From CAVQCT01 sp964371785 (GTDB lineage Bacteria > Zixibacteria > MSB-5A5 > GN15 > FEB-12): 64,000 nucleotides of DNA. The position numbers and the translations under genes are program-made. The notes beneath the pieces are model-generated. The model had not been told where the DNA came from. It ran no database searches and saw only the letters and a list, made by a program, of their open reading frames with translations. The stretch covers positions 320,709 to 384,708 of the forward strand of contig CAYJOL010000005.1 of the NCBI GenBank assembly GCA_964371785.1, read 5' to 3'. Positions 1-9,658 of the stretch are shown in pieces. Positions within the stretch are counted from its first letter, which is position 1, and each line of letters opens with the position of its first letter.

Positions 1-35
1 CAAATAATTCTATTCGATATGTAAGACCTGAAGCG

Positions 36-1736
36 GTGATGGCGGCGCTGATCATAATCCTGGTGGCGATGAGCGCTTTCGCCATGCCACCAAATCCAAA
101 TCTTCTGGACGAGGTGGCTCTAGGCACCAAGGTTTTACCTTATTTCGCCACCCACCTCGATCAAATGCACGCCAAAGGAATCTGCACCGGCGTCAACGTG
201 TACGCAAGTGCGTTCGCGGCCGCGAAGGGGACGACAGTTCATTCACCCAAGGCGACCGGTAACTTCTACGCGCTTGCCGTGATGGTGCAGTTCTCGGACA
301 ACCCGAGCGCCACGCCGGCTGTTTATTTCGATTCCTTGCTGTTCGACAGCATGGGTATCACGGTAAACGATTATTACAAGACAATCTCATACGGACAGCT
401 CGACATGGTTACGGTTGACCTGCCGTCATCGGTCGGCTGGCTGACCGCGCCGCAGACTTACGCGTATTATGTCAACAACCAAAATGCAACCGGTAGTTAC
501 CCGCACAATTCCCAGAAGCTGGTCGAAGACCTGGTCACGCTGGCTGATCCGAGTGTCGACTTCTCGAAATATGACAACGACGGCAATGGGCTTGTCGATG
601 TGCTCCTCGTCATTCACTCCGGTCCTGGTGCCGAGAAAACCGGCGATAGCACCGATATATGGTCTCACAGCTGGGCCATTAGTCCAAAGTTGACCAACGA
701 CGGCGTATACGTCTCAAGCTACACGATTCAACCGGAATACCTGACCATACCCGGAGATATGACGATCGGTGTATTCGCGCACGAACTCGGGCACGCCTTC
801 GGCCTCCCTGACTTGTATGATACCGATTACAGTTCCGGCGGGGTGGGCAAATGGTGTATCATGTCGTTCGGATCCTGGCTCGGTCCCGGCAACAATGGGA
901 GCCGTCCGGCCGAACCATGCGCATGGAGTCGAATCCAACTGGGGTTTACGACCGCGACAAATGTGAGCAGCAATATCGACTCGCAGGCTATCCCCGACGT
1001 CAAATCCGGCGGGCAGGTCTTCCGTTTGTGGACATCGGGTGCCGTCGGCAACGAGTACTTCCTGGTTGAAAACCGGGAAAAGACAGGCTACGACACCTAT
1101 CTTCCCGGCCAGGGTCTGCTTATCTGGCATATCGACGACGCGAAATACGGCAACGATGCGGAATGGTATCCGGGAATGACCGCGGCCAATCACTACCAGG
1201 TAGCGTTGGAACAAGCGGACGGACTCTATGACCTTGAGCACTACACTGATCTGGGCGATGGGGGCGATGTCTGGCCGGGTAGTACTTCCGCGGATACATT
1301 TAACACGCTAACCCTACCTAACTCGAATTCCTACCTCGCCGGCGGGTCATTTGTCGCCGTGGAAAACATCTCGGCGGCGGCTCCGACCATGTATGCGAAT
1401 TTCAAAGTGGCTTTTGTGTCGGGCACCGACGGCAACGGAGACAACGCGGTTCTGCCGAACTCGATAGATCTGCATCAGAATTATCCTAATCCGTTTAATC
1501 CGACCACTACTATTTCGTTTAACAGCACCGCCGCGGGAAAGGCCAACCTGCAGATATTTAATATCGTAGGCGCTCGGGTGCGGACTCTGGTCGATGGCGA
1601 TGTCTCGTCGGGGACGACCGACGTAATCTGGGATGGCCGGGATGATGCTGGGGACGAAGTCGCCAGCGGAATTTACCTGTACAGGCTTTCCCTCGATGGA
1701 CAGGAGCAAGTCAAGAAAATGATGCTAGTTCGCTAG
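36..1736 (+). CDS. Secreted M6-family zinc metalloprotease with C-terminal sorting domain
   Basis: Predicted exported protease. A hydrophobic signal-like stretch at the N-terminus ends near residue 17. The zinc site HELGHAFGLPD lies at residues 249-259, the HExxHxxGxxD form of M6 (immune inhibitor A-like) peptidases. The last 85 residues begin with NYPNPFNP and end in a GIYLYRL-type strand, the FlgD-like/type A sorting domain used for type IX secretion or surface anchoring in FCB bacteria. The start is uncertain: GTG at 36 is followed directly by ATG at 39, and the frame stays open to the window edge, with arginines just upstream that would make a good signal-peptide n-region. The true start may therefore lie before base 1. 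An intrinsic terminator follows. Family assignment is firm; substrate unknown. Confidence 0.9.
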   Translation: MMAALIIILVAMSAFAMPPNPNLLDEVALGTKVLPYFATHLDQMHAKGICTGVNVYASAFAAAKGTTVHSPKATGNFYALAVMVQFSDNPSATPAVYFDSLLFDSMGITVNDYYKTISYGQLDMVTVDLPSSVGWLTAPQTYAYYVNNQNATGSYPHNSQKLVEDLVTLADPSVDFSKYDNDGNGLVDVLLVIHSGPGAEKTGDSTDIWSHSWAISPKLTNDGVYVSSYTIQPEYLTIPGDMTIGVFAHELGHAFGLPDLYDTDYSSGGVGKWCIMSFGSWLGPGNNGSRPAEPCAWSRIQLGFTTATNVSSNIDSQAIPDVKSGGQVFRLWTSGAVGNEYFLVENREKTGYDTYLPGQGLLIWHIDDAKYGNDAEWYPGMTAANHYQVALEQADGLYDLEHYTDLGDGGDVWPGSTSADTFNTLTLPNSNSYLAGGSFVAVENISAAAPTMYANFKVAFVSGTDGNGDNAVLPNSIDLHQNYPNPFNPTTTISFNSTAAGKANLQIFNIVGARVRTLVDGDVSSGTTDVIWDGRDDAGDEVASGIYLYRLSLDGQEQVKKMMLVR

Positions 1737-1794
1737 AGGCAGCCATACCTCAACCCATCGCGCGGAGCCGTCTGCTCACGCGACCTTCAAAGAT

Positions 1795-1824
1795 CCCGGA
1801 CAGGTTTCCTGTCCGGGTTTTTTT
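1795..1824 (+). terminator. Rho-independent terminator after the M6 protease
   Basis: A perfect 10-bp stem (cccggacagg/cctgtccggg) with a ttt loop is followed by seven T residues. It lies about 60 bases after the protease stop and touches the end of the convergent zinc-ribbon gene. Confidence 0.9.
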
Positions 1825-2035
1825 AGTCGGGATAGCTGTAGTCTTCCTGATGAGGCGCGCCGATATGGCGGTTTTCACGCTGTAGTTTCTTGTACTTAGT
1901 GTGACAAGTCTTACAACGCTTGGGATCCTCGGTGTACCCTCGTTCAGCGAAGTACTCCTGTGCCTGAACAGTGAATACAAACTCCTCGTTACACTCGCTA
2001 CAGATTAAGAACTTCGGTCTAAAACCGTCAGTCAT
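1823..2035 (-). CDS. Small zinc-ribbon protein
   Basis: A 70-residue protein with two CxxC knuckles: CSEC near residue 13 and CKTC near residue 42, separated by a QAQEYFAERGY segment. This is the layout of the short 'probable zinc-ribbon' (zf-trcl-like) proteins found in many bacteria. The start is taken at ATG 2035, because a GAGGGGG ribosome site sits five bases upstream; a longer frame to 2080 lacks such a site. It probably binds zinc structurally. Its biological role is unknown. It is convergent with the protease gene. Confidence 0.75.
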   Translation of the reverse strand: MTDGFRPKFLICSECNEEFVFTVQAQEYFAERGYTEDPKRCKTCHTKYKKLQRENRHIGAPHQEDYSYPD

Positions 2036-2152
2036 TAATCCCCCTCTCTTTCGGAATGTCCAACCTCCATGTTGAAACATTTCGGTAGTTGCTCTTATAC
2101 CTTTGATTGATACGAGCCAACTATCTAAGAGTCAACTAAAAACTATCGGAAA

Positions 2153-4183
2153 TCAATAAGGATTACACGGAGGGGGGGGACCGCCGCTGAACGAATACTC
2201 AACTAGTGAAATCAGATCGGCAATGTCAACCGTGCCGCCGCAGTCTAAATCGGCCGCACTTGTCGTGGGCTGAGGTGGCGGGCCGCTGGCAAACGAGTAC
2301 TCGACAAAGTACACCAAATCGGCAATATCGATCGCACCGGAGAAGTCCACGTCTCCCCTCTGGAGCGCTGAATAGGCGACCACCGATTGGGTATCGGTTA
2401 TCGTGGAATCACCCCACGATTGGGCTTTGAAATGAATCGTGGAGGTAGCTCCGATAGGCGTTCCCTGCGGAGGGTGAATCGGGAACGTAAAGACGGTGCT
2501 GTCGCCGGCCGGGATCGCCCGATCGAGCGTGTCCGGAGTCACCCAGCCGTTGGCATCCCAGACGATCGCATTAAAGACATCGTTTACTATAGAAGTGTTA
2601 AACACCTGATAATCATAGTTCCTCGATGCGCCGGAGTAGATTAGCGAGTCCGTTGTTATTATCTTCGAAGAAACTTCGTATGGTAACGTGACACTGGCAC
2701 TATACGTAAACAATGCCCCGGATGAGGACTCCGTTAGATTCACCCCGACCAGCGTAATTGAATAGTAATTCTCAAAAGTAGGAATAACTATCTGTCCTTC
2801 ATAGGTGGTCGGGTTCAGGACCAGCTTTTCCAGAACATGACTGGTGGGGCTGGTTGATTTGATGATGTACGCCCCCCACTGGCGGGTGTCTGAACCGTTA
2901 AACACAATAAGAAGCTTGCCTATCTTGTTTCCCGGAAAGAAAGTTACATAACAACTCCCATAGCCTGCCACGCTGGCCGGAGAATTCTGTAGCGTCACCG
3001 GATATGTCGAATGGGTTCTGCCGATAGTAACCGAGGGAGCATAGGTCGCCCCTTCTTCATAATGGGTCCCGTCAAATCGCTCAGCGGTACTGTAATTCCA
3101 GGCGCAAAACTCTGCCGCAGCCGAGTCCGGTGTCCAACCGTATTTTCCGACCAACGTGTCGCTCAGCGCCTCAAAGACGGTCTTGTACCGGGCGCCTTCC
3201 CATATCGAAACGAGCAGACTCGTATCGAACTTCTCGGCGAGAAACGCATCCCAGATAAAGCTCCCGTATTTGTGGTTCGAATTGTCCATGAGCGAAGTCT
3301 GGGGTGAATCCATGAATGCGCTGAGATAATTGTAGTTGTCATTGACCTGGTCGTAAACCAAATCTTCGGTGTAGGTAGCGTCAAGCTCCATGAACCAACT
3401 GCCCTCGGTCGCATCATAGGCAAACTGGATGCAGTGATGAAACTCGTGCGCGCAAGTAACCTTCGCCGCACCCGCCACCGGGCCCTCGGGGTCCATGTTC
3501 GACGGAAATCCGAGAAAATCGTTATTCAGGACCAGATAACTGTAATAATCATTCCAAGCTTCCGGTCCCGGACCTTCCGGAACAGCGTACCCGTAGTAAC
3601 CCATCTCCTGGAAATAAACATCGAACTTATCATCGCCCCCCAAAGTGCCGTCGGACGGCGGCATGAGAAAACCGAGTTGCTGATGAACTGACACGGCGGT
3701 ATCACAGTAAGCGGCACACTTCTCTATGAAATCCGGCACGCCGTCAAAATCGGTGTCGGCCGCCGAAACCGAGTCGACACCGGTCAAGTTGTAGTGTAAT
3801 TTGAAGAAACCACTCGGTGAATAGTAGACAGAGTCCGTGGTAATGCGCCCTAACGCGGCCGTAATAGCCTGTTGAGTCGATGGCGCAAGGAGATCCCAGT
3901 TCGTCCTAATCCGAACCAACGTCGTGGTTGCGTCACGCAACGGCGTTCGCTGAGAGCTCGTCAGGTCAATCGATTGATATGCCGGGGGAAGATTCCGGTA
4001 ATCTCGAATCGCTGTTACTTCAAGCAGTGCCCGTTCGTCGAACGTCAGTTTCCCGGCCAGATAATCTTGCTCTATCAGGCTCAGCGGGTCAACAGCAAGT
4101 GCAACCGGCTGCGTACCGGCATGTGCTGTAATAGTCAAAGCTAAGCAACAAATGACTCCGGCAAACCATGTCGATTTCTTCAT
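2153..4183 (-). CDS. Secreted MXAN_6640-type putative metalloprotease with C-terminal dockerin-like pair
   Basis: A 676-residue exported protein with a clear signal peptide (MKKSTWFAGVICCLALTITAHA). The central part has a DTDFDGVPD calcium-type loop and a CAHEFHHCIQFAYD motif (HExxH-like, H246-H250), as in the MXAN_6640 putative metalloprotease family. The last 70 residues hold two copies of a dockerin-like calcium loop and helix (GDVDFSGAIDIADLVYFVEYS, then ADLDCGGTVDIADLISLVEYS), each followed by a proline-rich GGPPP tail. The same module sits at the N-terminus of the large protein at 59295-62888. No cohesin partner is visible here. Protease activity is inferred from the motif, not shown. 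Confidence 0.8.
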   Translation of the reverse strand: MKKSTWFAGVICCLALTITAHAGTQPVALAVDPLSLIEQDYLAGKLTFDERALLEVTAIRDYRNLPPAYQSIDLTSSQRTPLRDATTTLVRIRTNWDLLAPSTQQAITAALGRITTDSVYYSPSGFFKLHYNLTGVDSVSAADTDFDGVPDFIEKCAAYCDTAVSVHQQLGFLMPPSDGTLGGDDKFDVYFQEMGYYGYAVPEGPGPEAWNDYYSYLVLNNDFLGFPSNMDPEGPVAGAAKVTCAHEFHHCIQFAYDATEGSWFMELDATYTEDLVYDQVNDNYNYLSAFMDSPQTSLMDNSNHKYGSFIWDAFLAEKFDTSLLVSIWEGARYKTVFEALSDTLVGKYGWTPDSAAAEFCAWNYSTAERFDGTHYEEGATYAPSVTIGRTHSTYPVTLQNSPASVAGYGSCYVTFFPGNKIGKLLIVFNGSDTRQWGAYIIKSTSPTSHVLEKLVLNPTTYEGQIVIPTFENYYSITLVGVNLTESSSGALFTYSASVTLPYEVSSKIITTDSLIYSGASRNYDYQVFNTSIVNDVFNAIVWDANGWVTPDTLDRAIPAGDSTVFTFPIHPPQGTPIGATSTIHFKAQSWGDSTITDTQSVVAYSALQRGDVDFSGAIDIADLVYFVEYSFASGPPPQPTTSAADLDCGGTVDIADLISLVEYSFSGGPPPPCNPY

Positions 4184-4397
4184 ATCGCTATCATCCGCCT
4201 GATCAGAGGTGCGCTTGCGGTACCTTTCATATCGGCTTAAGCAGAACTTATGTCTTCAGCTGGCTCAATCAATTCGGGGGTGAGAGAGAGTATCTGACCG
4301 CCCGGCAGTCGCTGCTCCACGGGCAAACTTCAAGACCAAACGCCCAACTATTTCCATGTATAATCTATTGAATTCCAACAAATTGTCAACCGCAAAA

Positions 4398-6059
4398 TCA
4401 GAAGTGAGCCTCAAAATATTGTTTGGTTCCAACCGTCAAATCCCACACCGCCTCATCCGTATAAGAAAGGTCGATTCGGACGATATTTCGCGACGAATTG
4501 ACGAAGCCGAATCGAAGACCCAGGCCCATGCTGTGATGAAATCCTCTCATCCTAACCGGATCACCCGGCTGCCATATATTACCTAGATCAGCAAAAATCA
4601 CGCCACCAGGAATCATCGAGAGTATCTCCCAATCGCTGTGTATCCTTGCCTCCAGGTTTACAACCAGCCGGCGGTCGCCGCTGAGGAAGTATTTCGGAAA
4701 TCCCCTGATACCACTGGCTCCCCCCAGGATCAGCGTATGACTATGGGCCTCGTCAAAATCTGAATCGTAGGCGACCCGTGACGCCAGCGTCACCGCTCGG
4801 TACAGACGGTCATAATACTTTGCTTCTATCGACGTTAGATGGCGAATTGTTTGTCCTGCCTTGATCCAGTATATCTGTCCGTAATTGAATAAGAGCAGCC
4901 GGTCCGAGACGGCAAAATTGCGCGTGTACCGGTAGCCGGCCAGATCGAATACATTGTCTCTAAAGTCGGGCTTAAAAGCCCTTGCATAAGACGCTGATAG
5001 AAAATGTCCTGAACTGAAATCCTCGGTGTAGCCGATACCGTCGATATATCTAAGACGAACATACCGGAAAATGGATAAGTTCGAGGTCATTTCGGCTTGG
5101 TGGTAGAGAGAATCGACCGGAAAAGCCGCTAACGCCAGCAAGCTATCAGAGGGATCAGTTGACAGTATTCGTTTATCGGTGGTCGTTTCGAAGCGGTACA
5201 GGTAGTCAAAGCCGAATTCCAGTTTGCGATGGTAATCGCCGAACCGATATGACGCGGCGGCCGTGGTAAAATCACCGCCCCGTTCCGACGTGGCAATCTT
5301 TGCCGCGTCGTTATACACGTCCCTTCTCCCTCCAACGGTCGCCAGTCCGAAATCATAAGAAATGCGCTGTGCAAGATCGTAGAACGGATGACCGAAATGA
5401 ATGGATCTGAGCTTGTTCATCGGATCGGTGCTGAAGTCCAGGTTCAGGCGAATCGGGTGGCCCAGAAGCCGCCGATTCAAATAGCTGCCGTCAACGTAGT
5501 TGCCGTCGACTGATCTATTATAGTAGTTCAAGGACACATACTGGCCGGTCCCCAGCAGATTATTTTCCTCTGCCCCGACGTTCCACGTGGTCTGCCGAGC
5601 TTCGTGCATAAAATCGGCTCCTCCGGTCAGGCTCCACTGGTCAACTGTCACTACCCGGACAAGAGCATTACCATTCGAAAGAAGCTCCGGCTCAATCCAG
5701 ACGTCGTAAAGAGCCAACCGTTCTCTCATATTCCTTGCCGATTCTTCGGCTAATTCGGTCGAGTACGGCTGGCCCTCTTTCAGTAGCAGTTCATCTTTAA
5801 TGACCCACTTCTTGGTTGTCACGTGGAGACGGTTGGCCCACTTGAACAAGAAATTGCTATAGCTGCTCTGGGTTGTGTCAAAAATGTTTCGGTTGTCAAT
5901 CACTATGGAGTCGATTGTGACTCCCTCAAGGACAGTTTTAGTATAGGTCTGAGGATGTACAGTTTCCTTCTCTGCCCAAGCAGGGCTGGCAATAAGGCAC
6001 AGCAGGGCGGCGAAGATCAAACCTCGCATAATGTTACAAGCGCTGTCACGGTCGTGCAA
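4398..6059 (-). CDS. Omp85/BamA-superfamily outer-membrane barrel protein
   Basis: A 553-residue outer-membrane protein with a signal peptide (MRGLIFAALLCLIASPAWA), one POTRA-like segment (about residues 40-120), then alternating beta strands rich in aromatic residues. The barrel has the ASGIRGFPKYFLSGDRRLVVNLEAR region that carries the conserved GxRGY-like turn of Omp85 barrels, and the protein ends in a terminal phenylalanine (KQYFEAHF), as barrel-assembly signals do. With a single POTRA it is more like the short TamA/patatin-linked or surface-antigen Omp85 proteins than BamA itself. TTG at 6059 has a GAGGA site upstream; an internal ATG at 6029 would also give a full signal peptide. Confidence 0.8.
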   Translation of the reverse strand: MHDRDSACNIMRGLIFAALLCLIASPAWAEKETVHPQTYTKTVLEGVTIDSIVIDNRNIFDTTQSSYSNFLFKWANRLHVTTKKWVIKDELLLKEGQPYSTELAEESARNMRERLALYDVWIEPELLSNGNALVRVVTVDQWSLTGGADFMHEARQTTWNVGAEENNLLGTGQYVSLNYYNRSVDGNYVDGSYLNRRLLGHPIRLNLDFSTDPMNKLRSIHFGHPFYDLAQRISYDFGLATVGGRRDVYNDAAKIATSERGGDFTTAAASYRFGDYHRKLEFGFDYLYRFETTTDKRILSTDPSDSLLALAAFPVDSLYHQAEMTSNLSIFRYVRLRYIDGIGYTEDFSSGHFLSASYARAFKPDFRDNVFDLAGYRYTRNFAVSDRLLLFNYGQIYWIKAGQTIRHLTSIEAKYYDRLYRAVTLASRVAYDSDFDEAHSHTLILGGASGIRGFPKYFLSGDRRLVVNLEARIHSDWEILSMIPGGVIFADLGNIWQPGDPVRMRGFHHSMGLGLRFGFVNSSRNIVRIDLSYTDEAVWDLTVGTKQYFEAHF

Positions 6060-6213
6060 GAAAGTGTCCTCAACTTGAACTTTTGCCAGCGTACGCTCAA
6101 TACTCGAAGATTTTCCGACTGCCCGATACTTCGGAACCGCCGCGTACTAAAGGGCTTGTACAATACTACCGATAATATGATAACCACGAAAATAGTAAAC
6201 AATTACAACGCAT

Positions 6214-7950
6214 ATGACAAAAAAGAAAATCGGCGATATTCTGGTCGACAAGGGATTTGTCACGCTCAAGCAGCTCGAGGATGCGCTTCGCGAGCAAAGC
6301 GTTACCGGCAAACGTCTGGGTGAAATCCTGGTCGACAAGGGGCATATATCCGAAGAACAACTCATCGATACGGTCTCTGAGCGGCTCTCTATTCCTAAAC
6401 TGACGCTCAAGCTCATGGTGATTGATCCGCAGGTTATTCAGCGCGTTGGTGTCGACATCGCCCGCCGCTATACTCTGATCCCGATATTTGAGATTGGCAA
6501 CACCCTTACGCTCGCGATGGCTGACCCGCTGAACATAATCGCGATTGATGAAGTCAAATATGTCACAGGAATGAATATTAAGCGGGCAATCGCGACCTCG
6601 ACCGAAATCCGGGACGCAATCGATCAATACTACTCGGTCAGCGATACACTGAATCAGCTTATCGGGGTTAATCCGGACGACAAGAGCCAAACGACCGAGA
6701 ATACCGATTCCCTTGACGACGGGCAATCCGAAACCCCCATCGTCAAATTGGTCAATCTGATCATTTCCAAAGCGGTCAGGGAGAAAGCGTCGGATATACA
6801 TATCGAACCCGAAGAAAATCGTCTGCGCATCAGGTATCGAGTCGACGGTGTCATGCGCGAAGAAGGCGCTCCGCCGAAATCGATGCAGAATGAGCTCCTG
6901 TCCAGAATAAAGATTGCGGCGAATCTCGATGTTTCCGAGAAACGGCTTCCGCAGGATGGGCGCTTCATGGTAAACGTCGATAACCGCACGATCGACCTTC
7001 GTGTGTCCACCCTTCCGACCATTCATGGTGAAAAGATCGTCATCCGCATCTTAGACCGCCGGAACCTCCTGCTGAGCTTCAACAAGCTCGGCTTCACCGA
7101 GCGACTGGAAGAACGCTGGCAGAATGTCATAACCAAACCGGAAGGTCTCATCCTCCTGTCCGGCCCAACTTCGAGCGGCAAAACCTCTACCCTTTACGCC
7201 ACTCTGCAGGGCATCAACTCCATCGAGAAGAACATAATCACCGTTGAGGATCCGGTGGAGTATTCACTTCCGCTAATCATCCAGGTTCAGATAAATGAAA
7301 AGGCCGGGCTATCGTTCCCATCGACTCTTCGCTCGATCCTGCGTCAGAATCCGGATATCATCATGATTGGTGAAATACGCGACGCCGAGACGGCCCGTAT
7401 GGCGATTCGATCATCGCTGACCGGTCACATGGTCTTTTCTACTATTCACACTAACGATGCCCCTTCGGCCATCACCCGATTGGTCGACATGGGAGTAGAA
7501 AATTACCTGGTTGCTTCAGCGTTAAAAGGCGTACTTGCCCAACGGCTGGTTCGCGTCAACTGCCCGGAGTGCAGTGTCCCCTATCGACCGAGCGATTCGG
7601 TGCTTCAGCGCGCCGGATTGATTGATCTCGCTGATACAATTGAGTTCAAGCACGGAATCGGCTGCCCCCAGTGCCGGATGACCGGCTTCAAGGGCCTGAC
7701 CGGTATTTTCGAGTTTGTCGAAATCACGACGGCCATCTCTGAACTGATAATTCAAAACGCGTCGCTCAATCAAATTACCGAAGAATCCCGCAAGTACGGA
7801 TTCATTCCGTTGTTTGAGATGGGCCTGGAGAAACTGACCCGGGGGGTCATCAGTCTTGAGGAACTCCTGAAAGAGACTTCCTCCACGGACCCATTTAACC
7901 CGTCAGCGTCCACCGTAAAGGTTACCACGGTCAATGCCAACACGGTATAA
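6214..7950 (+). CDS. pilB: Type IV pilus/type II secretion assembly ATPase
   Basis: Cytoplasmic hexameric ATPase that drives pilin polymerisation. The N-terminal 150 residues form an MshEN-type domain with the repeated GDILVDKG/GEILVDKG phrase. The GspE core follows: Walker A GPTSSGKT at about residues 317-324, an Asp box, Walker B-type DIIMIGEIRDAETA from about 381, and a tetracysteine zinc knuckle (C450, C453, C484, C487). Length 578 is normal for PilB/GspE. It is the first gene of the forward pilus operon and overlaps pilC. No retraction ATPase (PilT) is in the window, so whether this is a retractile pilus or a secretion pseudopilus cannot be decided. Confidence 0.95.
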   Translation: MTKKKIGDILVDKGFVTLKQLEDALREQSVTGKRLGEILVDKGHISEEQLIDTVSERLSIPKLTLKLMVIDPQVIQRVGVDIARRYTLIPIFEIGNTLTLAMADPLNIIAIDEVKYVTGMNIKRAIATSTEIRDAIDQYYSVSDTLNQLIGVNPDDKSQTTENTDSLDDGQSETPIVKLVNLIISKAVREKASDIHIEPEENRLRIRYRVDGVMREEGAPPKSMQNELLSRIKIAANLDVSEKRLPQDGRFMVNVDNRTIDLRVSTLPTIHGEKIVIRILDRRNLLLSFNKLGFTERLEERWQNVITKPEGLILLSGPTSSGKTSTLYATLQGINSIEKNIITVEDPVEYSLPLIIQVQINEKAGLSFPSTLRSILRQNPDIIMIGEIRDAETARMAIRSSLTGHMVFSTIHTNDAPSAITRLVDMGVENYLVASALKGVLAQRLVRVNCPECSVPYRPSDSVLQRAGLIDLADTIEFKHGIGCPQCRMTGFKGLTGIFEFVEITTAISELIIQNASLNQITEESRKYGFIPLFEMGLEKLTRGVISLEELLKETSSTDPFNPSASTVKVTTVNANTV

Positions 7951-9151
7951 GTACAAGGCCCTGGATACGGTCGGAAGATACCAGCAAGGTACTCTGATCG
8001 CCGAGACTCCGGAGCAGGTTCTTGACCAGTTGTCCGCACATGAGCTGGTACCGGTCAATATTGCCAGGTGCCCGGACAAGATGCCGCTGTCCCTGCTCGG
8101 ATTTATCCGGGGAACCGATTATGATAACCTCATCATGTTTACCAACAATTTGTCGACGATGTACCGCTCCGGCATCCCGCTACTCAGGGCGCTTTCCATA
8201 ATCAAGATAGGACCCGAAACAAGTCGGTTCAATCAAGCGATCCAGCAAATCCGATTCAGTGTCCAGAGCGGCAAGTCGCTATCTCAGGCGATGAGCGAAT
8301 ACCCGGACCTCTTCTCACGGGTATATCTCAACAGCATCGCGGCCGGTGAGGAATCGGGTAAGCTGGAGGAGATTCTTGATGAGATGGCGATTATGCTTGA
8401 AAAGGAAATGGAGATTTCCCGGCAGCTGAAATCCGGTCTCCGCTACCCGATTGTAGTACTGTCGGTCGTCGCCCTGGCCTTTGTCATTCTTATGAGCTAC
8501 GTCATTCCGAAATTCGTTGAATTTTATTCGTCGTTTCACGCTCAGCTCCCGCTTCCAACCCGAATCATGATTGGCCTGAGCAGCCTGTTCACCACGTATT
8601 GGCCGGCGATGCTTATCGGCGCGGCGGCTGTTGTCTTTACGATCAAACAGGTGCTGGCCAATCCCAAAGGACGGCTCGCCGTTGACACTCAGCTTCTCCG
8701 TCTGCCCATCTTCGGCGAACTGATCGCCAAAGGCAATGTAGCGCGGTTTTCCCTGATGTTCAGAATTCTGTTCAAGGCTGGTCTGCCAATCATCAAATGC
8801 CTCGAAATTCTGGCCGATTCGGTGAAAAACGAGCGGATGACGCTTGAGATAAAGAAACTCGAAGACCTCTTCCGCAGGGGGGCGGAAGCCGAGTTGAGTA
8901 CCGAGCATTTTGACTTCTTTCCGGATATGGCGCGGCAGATGATGGCAATTGGGCTGGAATCAGGATCGCTGGAGTCAATGCTTGAAGAAGTGGGGAGCCA
9001 CTACGCAAAGGAAGTTCAGTATACGTCGCGACAGCTGACCGCTATTCTGGAGCCGGTTTTGACACTTGTGGTATCGGTCTTTGTCCTTATGATGGCCCTG
9101 GCCATATTCCTGCCGATGTGGAACCTGATCAAGGTGTTCAATGGCGGCTAA
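7934..9151 (+). CDS. pilC: Type IV pilus/type II secretion inner-membrane platform protein
   Basis: A 405-residue GspF/PilC protein: two tandem copies of the GspF domain (the phrase SGIPLLRAL in the first, KAGLPIIKCLEIL in the second, each preceded by 'NLSTMYR'/'SLMFRILF'-type helices) and three long hydrophobic helices, the last at the C-terminus (VFVLMMALAIFLPMWNL). It anchors PilB at the inner membrane. The ATG at 7934 lies inside the end of pilB (17-base overlap), which implies coupled translation. Confidence 0.95.
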   Translation: MPTRYKYKALDTVGRYQQGTLIAETPEQVLDQLSAHELVPVNIARCPDKMPLSLLGFIRGTDYDNLIMFTNNLSTMYRSGIPLLRALSIIKIGPETSRFNQAIQQIRFSVQSGKSLSQAMSEYPDLFSRVYLNSIAAGEESGKLEEILDEMAIMLEKEMEISRQLKSGLRYPIVVLSVVALAFVILMSYVIPKFVEFYSSFHAQLPLPTRIMIGLSSLFTTYWPAMLIGAAAVVFTIKQVLANPKGRLAVDTQLLRLPIFGELIAKGNVARFSLMFRILFKAGLPIIKCLEILADSVKNERMTLEIKKLEDLFRRGAEAELSTEHFDFFPDMARQMMAIGLESGSLESMLEEVGSHYAKEVQYTSRQLTAILEPVLTLVVSVFVLMMALAIFLPMWNLIKVFNGG

Positions 9152-9229
9152 ACTTATGAAATAGGCCGAAAAGCCGATAATAAAAATGAAAAACCTATAC
9201 CTAAACAAACTATCCCGTGAGGAGGAATC

Positions 9230-9655
9230 ATGAACTGCAGATTCAATCAGAAAGGCTTCACGCTGATCGAACTGGTGATGATTATAGTCATTCTCGGCAT
9301 ACTGGCCGCAGTGGCTATTCCGAAATACCAGGATCTGTCCTCGGAAGCCAAGGAAGCGTCAGCCCGGAGTGCACTGGGAGCTTTGCGTTCGGGCATCACC
9401 ATCTATTACGCGAACCAGGCAGTGACCACCGGTTCGGCGACGTGGCCTCCGCTGGCCGATCTGTCGACAGTTGGCACCGTTATGGCTCAGGCAATCCCGA
9501 AGAACCCTTATCAGACCGATGCCAATGCTCCGGATTCGGTCGTCACCGGTGTTACCAAGGGTGTGGTAGTGGGAGCTCGCGGCGGTTGGGCATACAATGC
9601 CGCCACCGGCGAAGTCTGGCCGAATACCAGCTCGGTTGGTGAAAACAACTGGTAA
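9230..9655 (+). CDS. Type IV pilin/pseudopilin, major-pilin candidate
   Basis: A 141-residue class III-methyl prepilin: short basic leader (MNCRFNQKG) cut before FTLIELVMIIVILGILAAVAIP, with the required Glu at position +5. The rest is a small globular domain with no disulfide pair. It has the best ribosome site in the operon (GAGGAGG, eight bases before the ATG) and follows a gap of about 80 bases after pilC, so it may be translated more strongly than its neighbours. It would be processed by the prepilin peptidase encoded at 42032-42814. Confidence 0.92.
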   Translation: MNCRFNQKGFTLIELVMIIVILGILAAVAIPKYQDLSSEAKEASARSALGALRSGITIYYANQAVTTGSATWPPLADLSTVGTVMAQAIPKNPYQTDANAPDSVVTGVTKGVVVGARGGWAYNAATGEVWPNTSSVGENNW

Positions 9656-9658
9656 GAC

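Noticed and set aside
6166..7026. 286-codon reverse frame opposite pilB
   Set aside because: Mirror frame of a conserved ATPase gene; the product has no family features.
9150..9175. Possible terminator between pilC and the first pilin (ggccgaaaagccg)
   Set aside because: The stem is short and not followed by a T run.
9217..9642. Overlapping frame through the first pilin gene
   Set aside because: The pilin frame at 9230 has the prepilin signal and a strong ribosome site; this one has neither.
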